From NCBI GenBank assembly GCA_016875405.1, contig VGRJ01000027.1, positions 1-44,524 of the forward strand: a stretch of DNA of 44,524 nucleotides, written 5' to 3'. A program made the position numbers and the translations under genes. The notes under the pieces are model-generated. The model had not been told where the DNA came from and searched no databases. It saw only the letters and a program-made list of their open reading frames with translations. Positions 43,443 through 44,524 of this stretch are shown here, piece after piece. How positions within the stretch are numbered: the first letter of the stretch is position 1; each line of letters begins with the position of its first letter. Source of the DNA: Deltaproteobacteria bacterium (GTDB taxonomy: Bacteria; Myxococcota_A; Polyangia; Polyangiales; Polyangiaceae).

Positions 43443-44524
43443 ATGCGCACATCCATTCGTCGAGGGACCCAAGCCGCTGCGCTCATCGCCGCGTTTTCGT
43501 TGGCCTCCGGAGCATCCGCCCCCGTCGCGTTCGCCCAGCAAGACAAGGTCACGGAGGTTGCTCGCGCCAAGTTCATGGAGGGCGTGGCGGCGTTCGACGC
43601 GAAGCGCTACGTCGAGGCGCGCGACCTCTTCATGCAGGCCTACGCGATGAAGCGTCACCCGGCCGTCTTGCTGAACCTAGGCCTCTGCGAGGTTCGTCTC
43701 GGAGAGGCCGACCAAGGCGCCAATCACCTGCAGCAATTCCTGCGGGAGTTCGAACAGGCGACCCCGCAGCAGAAGCAAAACGCGCGGGACGGCATCAACG
43801 AAGCGAAGAAGACGGCCGCGTACGTCATCGCGATCGTTGACACGGACGGCGCCACGGTGCTGGTCGATGGCGAAGCCATCGGCCCGAGCCCCCTCGCCGA
43901 TCCGATCTTCGTGAAGCCGGGCGACCACGATGTCGAAGCGCGCGCGGAGGGCAAGGTGATCCGTACCAAGGTCCAGGCCAAGGTCGGGCTCATGGCGTCC
44001 GCGCAGCTCAATCTGCGCTCCGGCGCTGCCGAATCACTCCCGGCCGGCACCAAGAAGACGCCTCGCCCCGCCTCCGGTGGCGACGCCGCCAGCGGTGACG
44101 AAGCCAAGCCGGACGAGTCGAACCGTTGGTCCAATGACCTGCCGCCGACCGAGAGCGGTCCTTACGCGGGCGGCGTCGATCCGAACGTCAAGGGCGGCCC
44201 GCCGTCGGGCGTTCGGGAGGTCGAGACCAGGCAGGTCACCAACCGTAAAGACTTCCTCCCGTGGATGGCGGAAAACACCGGCGCGATGGTGCTCGCGGGA
44301 GTCGGCGGCGCTGGGTTCCTCACGAGCCTGATCGCTGGAATCGCGGCGGGCGTGGCCAAGGGCGACGTGAACTCGGTCACCGAGCAGATCCTCGCCGAGG
44401 CTCGCTCCGGCAACCCTGGCTCCTCAGTCCCGGTGAACTACCGCTTGAACGGAAACCCCATCCCCTGCGGCCGCCTGGACACCCCGGAGTCGAGCCTGCC
44501 TCACTACCGGAACGCGTGTGACCA
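43443..44524 (+). CDS. exported TPR/PEGA-domain protein, truncated by window end
   Basis: Open from the ATG at 43443 (AAGG 7 nt upstream) to the window end, at least 360 residues. A signal peptide ends near SAPVAFAQQ. TPR-like helices (about 40-110, VAAFDAKRYVEARDLFMQAYAM, HPAVLLNLGLCEVRLG) are followed by a PEGA domain (about 125-185, TVLVDGEAIGPSPLADPIFVKPGDHDVEAR) and a hydrophobic segment (about 276-300, GAMVLAGVGGAGFLTSLIAGIAAGV). TPR-PEGA proteins are common in myxobacterial envelopes; the PEGA domain may bind carbohydrate or a partner. The 3' end is outside the window. Confidence 0.82.
   Translation, partial: MRTSIRRGTQAAALIAAFSLASGASAPVAFAQQDKVTEVARAKFMEGVAAFDAKRYVEARDLFMQAYAMKRHPAVLLNLGLCEVRLGEADQGANHLQQFLREFEQATPQQKQNARDGINEAKKTAAYVIAIVDTDGATVLVDGEAIGPSPLADPIFVKPGDHDVEARAEGKVIRTKVQAKVGLMASAQLNLRSGAAESLPAGTKKTPRPASGGDAASGDEAKPDESNRWSNDLPPTESGPYAGGVDPNVKGGPPSGVREVETRQVTNRKDFLPWMAENTGAMVLAGVGGAGFLTSLIAGIAAGVAKGDVNSVTEQILAEARSGNPGSSVPVNYRLNGNPIPCGRLDTPESSLPHYRNACD

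Overview
The window is GC-rich, densely packed bacterial chromosome, most likely from a myxobacterium (Myxococcota; a Polyangiales-type relative is my guess). The main evidence is a MYXO-CTERM sorting tail (Gly-Cys-Gly-Cys, one hydrophobic segment, Arg-rich end) on the protein at 2305-4071. Supporting evidence is the wealth of secreted and lipid-anchored proteins (IPT/TIG, IgGFc-binding-like, PEGA, Big-type, beta-propeller) and a GC-rich third codon position in nearly every gene. I see no CRISPR array, prophage, insertion sequence or rRNA. One tRNA-Lys(UUU) lies at 2092-2167.

Layout. 1-12.6 kb is mostly envelope and secreted proteins: a WG-repeat protein, a MYXO-CTERM protein, a lid-less Hsp70, a large lipoprotein with an alpha/beta-hydrolase core, a parvulin-like lipoprotein, and a lipoprotein carrying a CXXCH motif inside a propeller. 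It ends with a decayed Lon protease gene fused to a CBS-domain tail. 12.6-19.4 kb holds a scattered Mla/Mce lipid-transport set (two tandem MlaE permeases, MlaD, MlaF). These flank a coiled-coil protein-pyrF-rlmB operon and a 73-residue biotin carrier. 19.4-23.1 kb has an HDOD protein, an AT-rich patch with a perfect palindrome and a 15-codon micro-ORF, a cysteine desulfurase and a receiver-histidine kinase.

23.1-32.4 kb is mostly housekeeping: lnt, a DUF72 protein, an MrfB/YprB-like exonuclease, coaE, a class II glutamine amidotransferase, nicotinate phosphoribosyltransferase, folD, lgt and lspA. 32.5-35 kb is an MrfA/YprA-like helicase. 35-44.5 kb returns to envelope functions: an IPT/TIG lipoprotein and an IgGFc-binding-like lipoprotein in one operon, a Nudix hydrolase, dksA, a lipoprotein N-acetylmuramoyl-L-alanine amidase, a Pro/Ala-rich membrane protein and a PEGA protein cut by the window end.

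How the genes fit together. All three lipoprotein-maturation enzymes (Lgt, LspA, Lnt) are here, along with at least five likely substrates. The Mla/Mce set would move phospholipids between membranes. The MrfA-like helicase and MrfB-like nuclease are the two halves of a DNA-repair system known from Bacillus, here 5.6 kb apart. The strongest leads for novelty are the Lon-CBS chimeric remnant, the paired MlaE permeases served by an ATPase with a non-canonical signature motif, the CXXCH propeller lipoprotein, and the palindrome/micro-ORF patch. None of these alone proves a new system.
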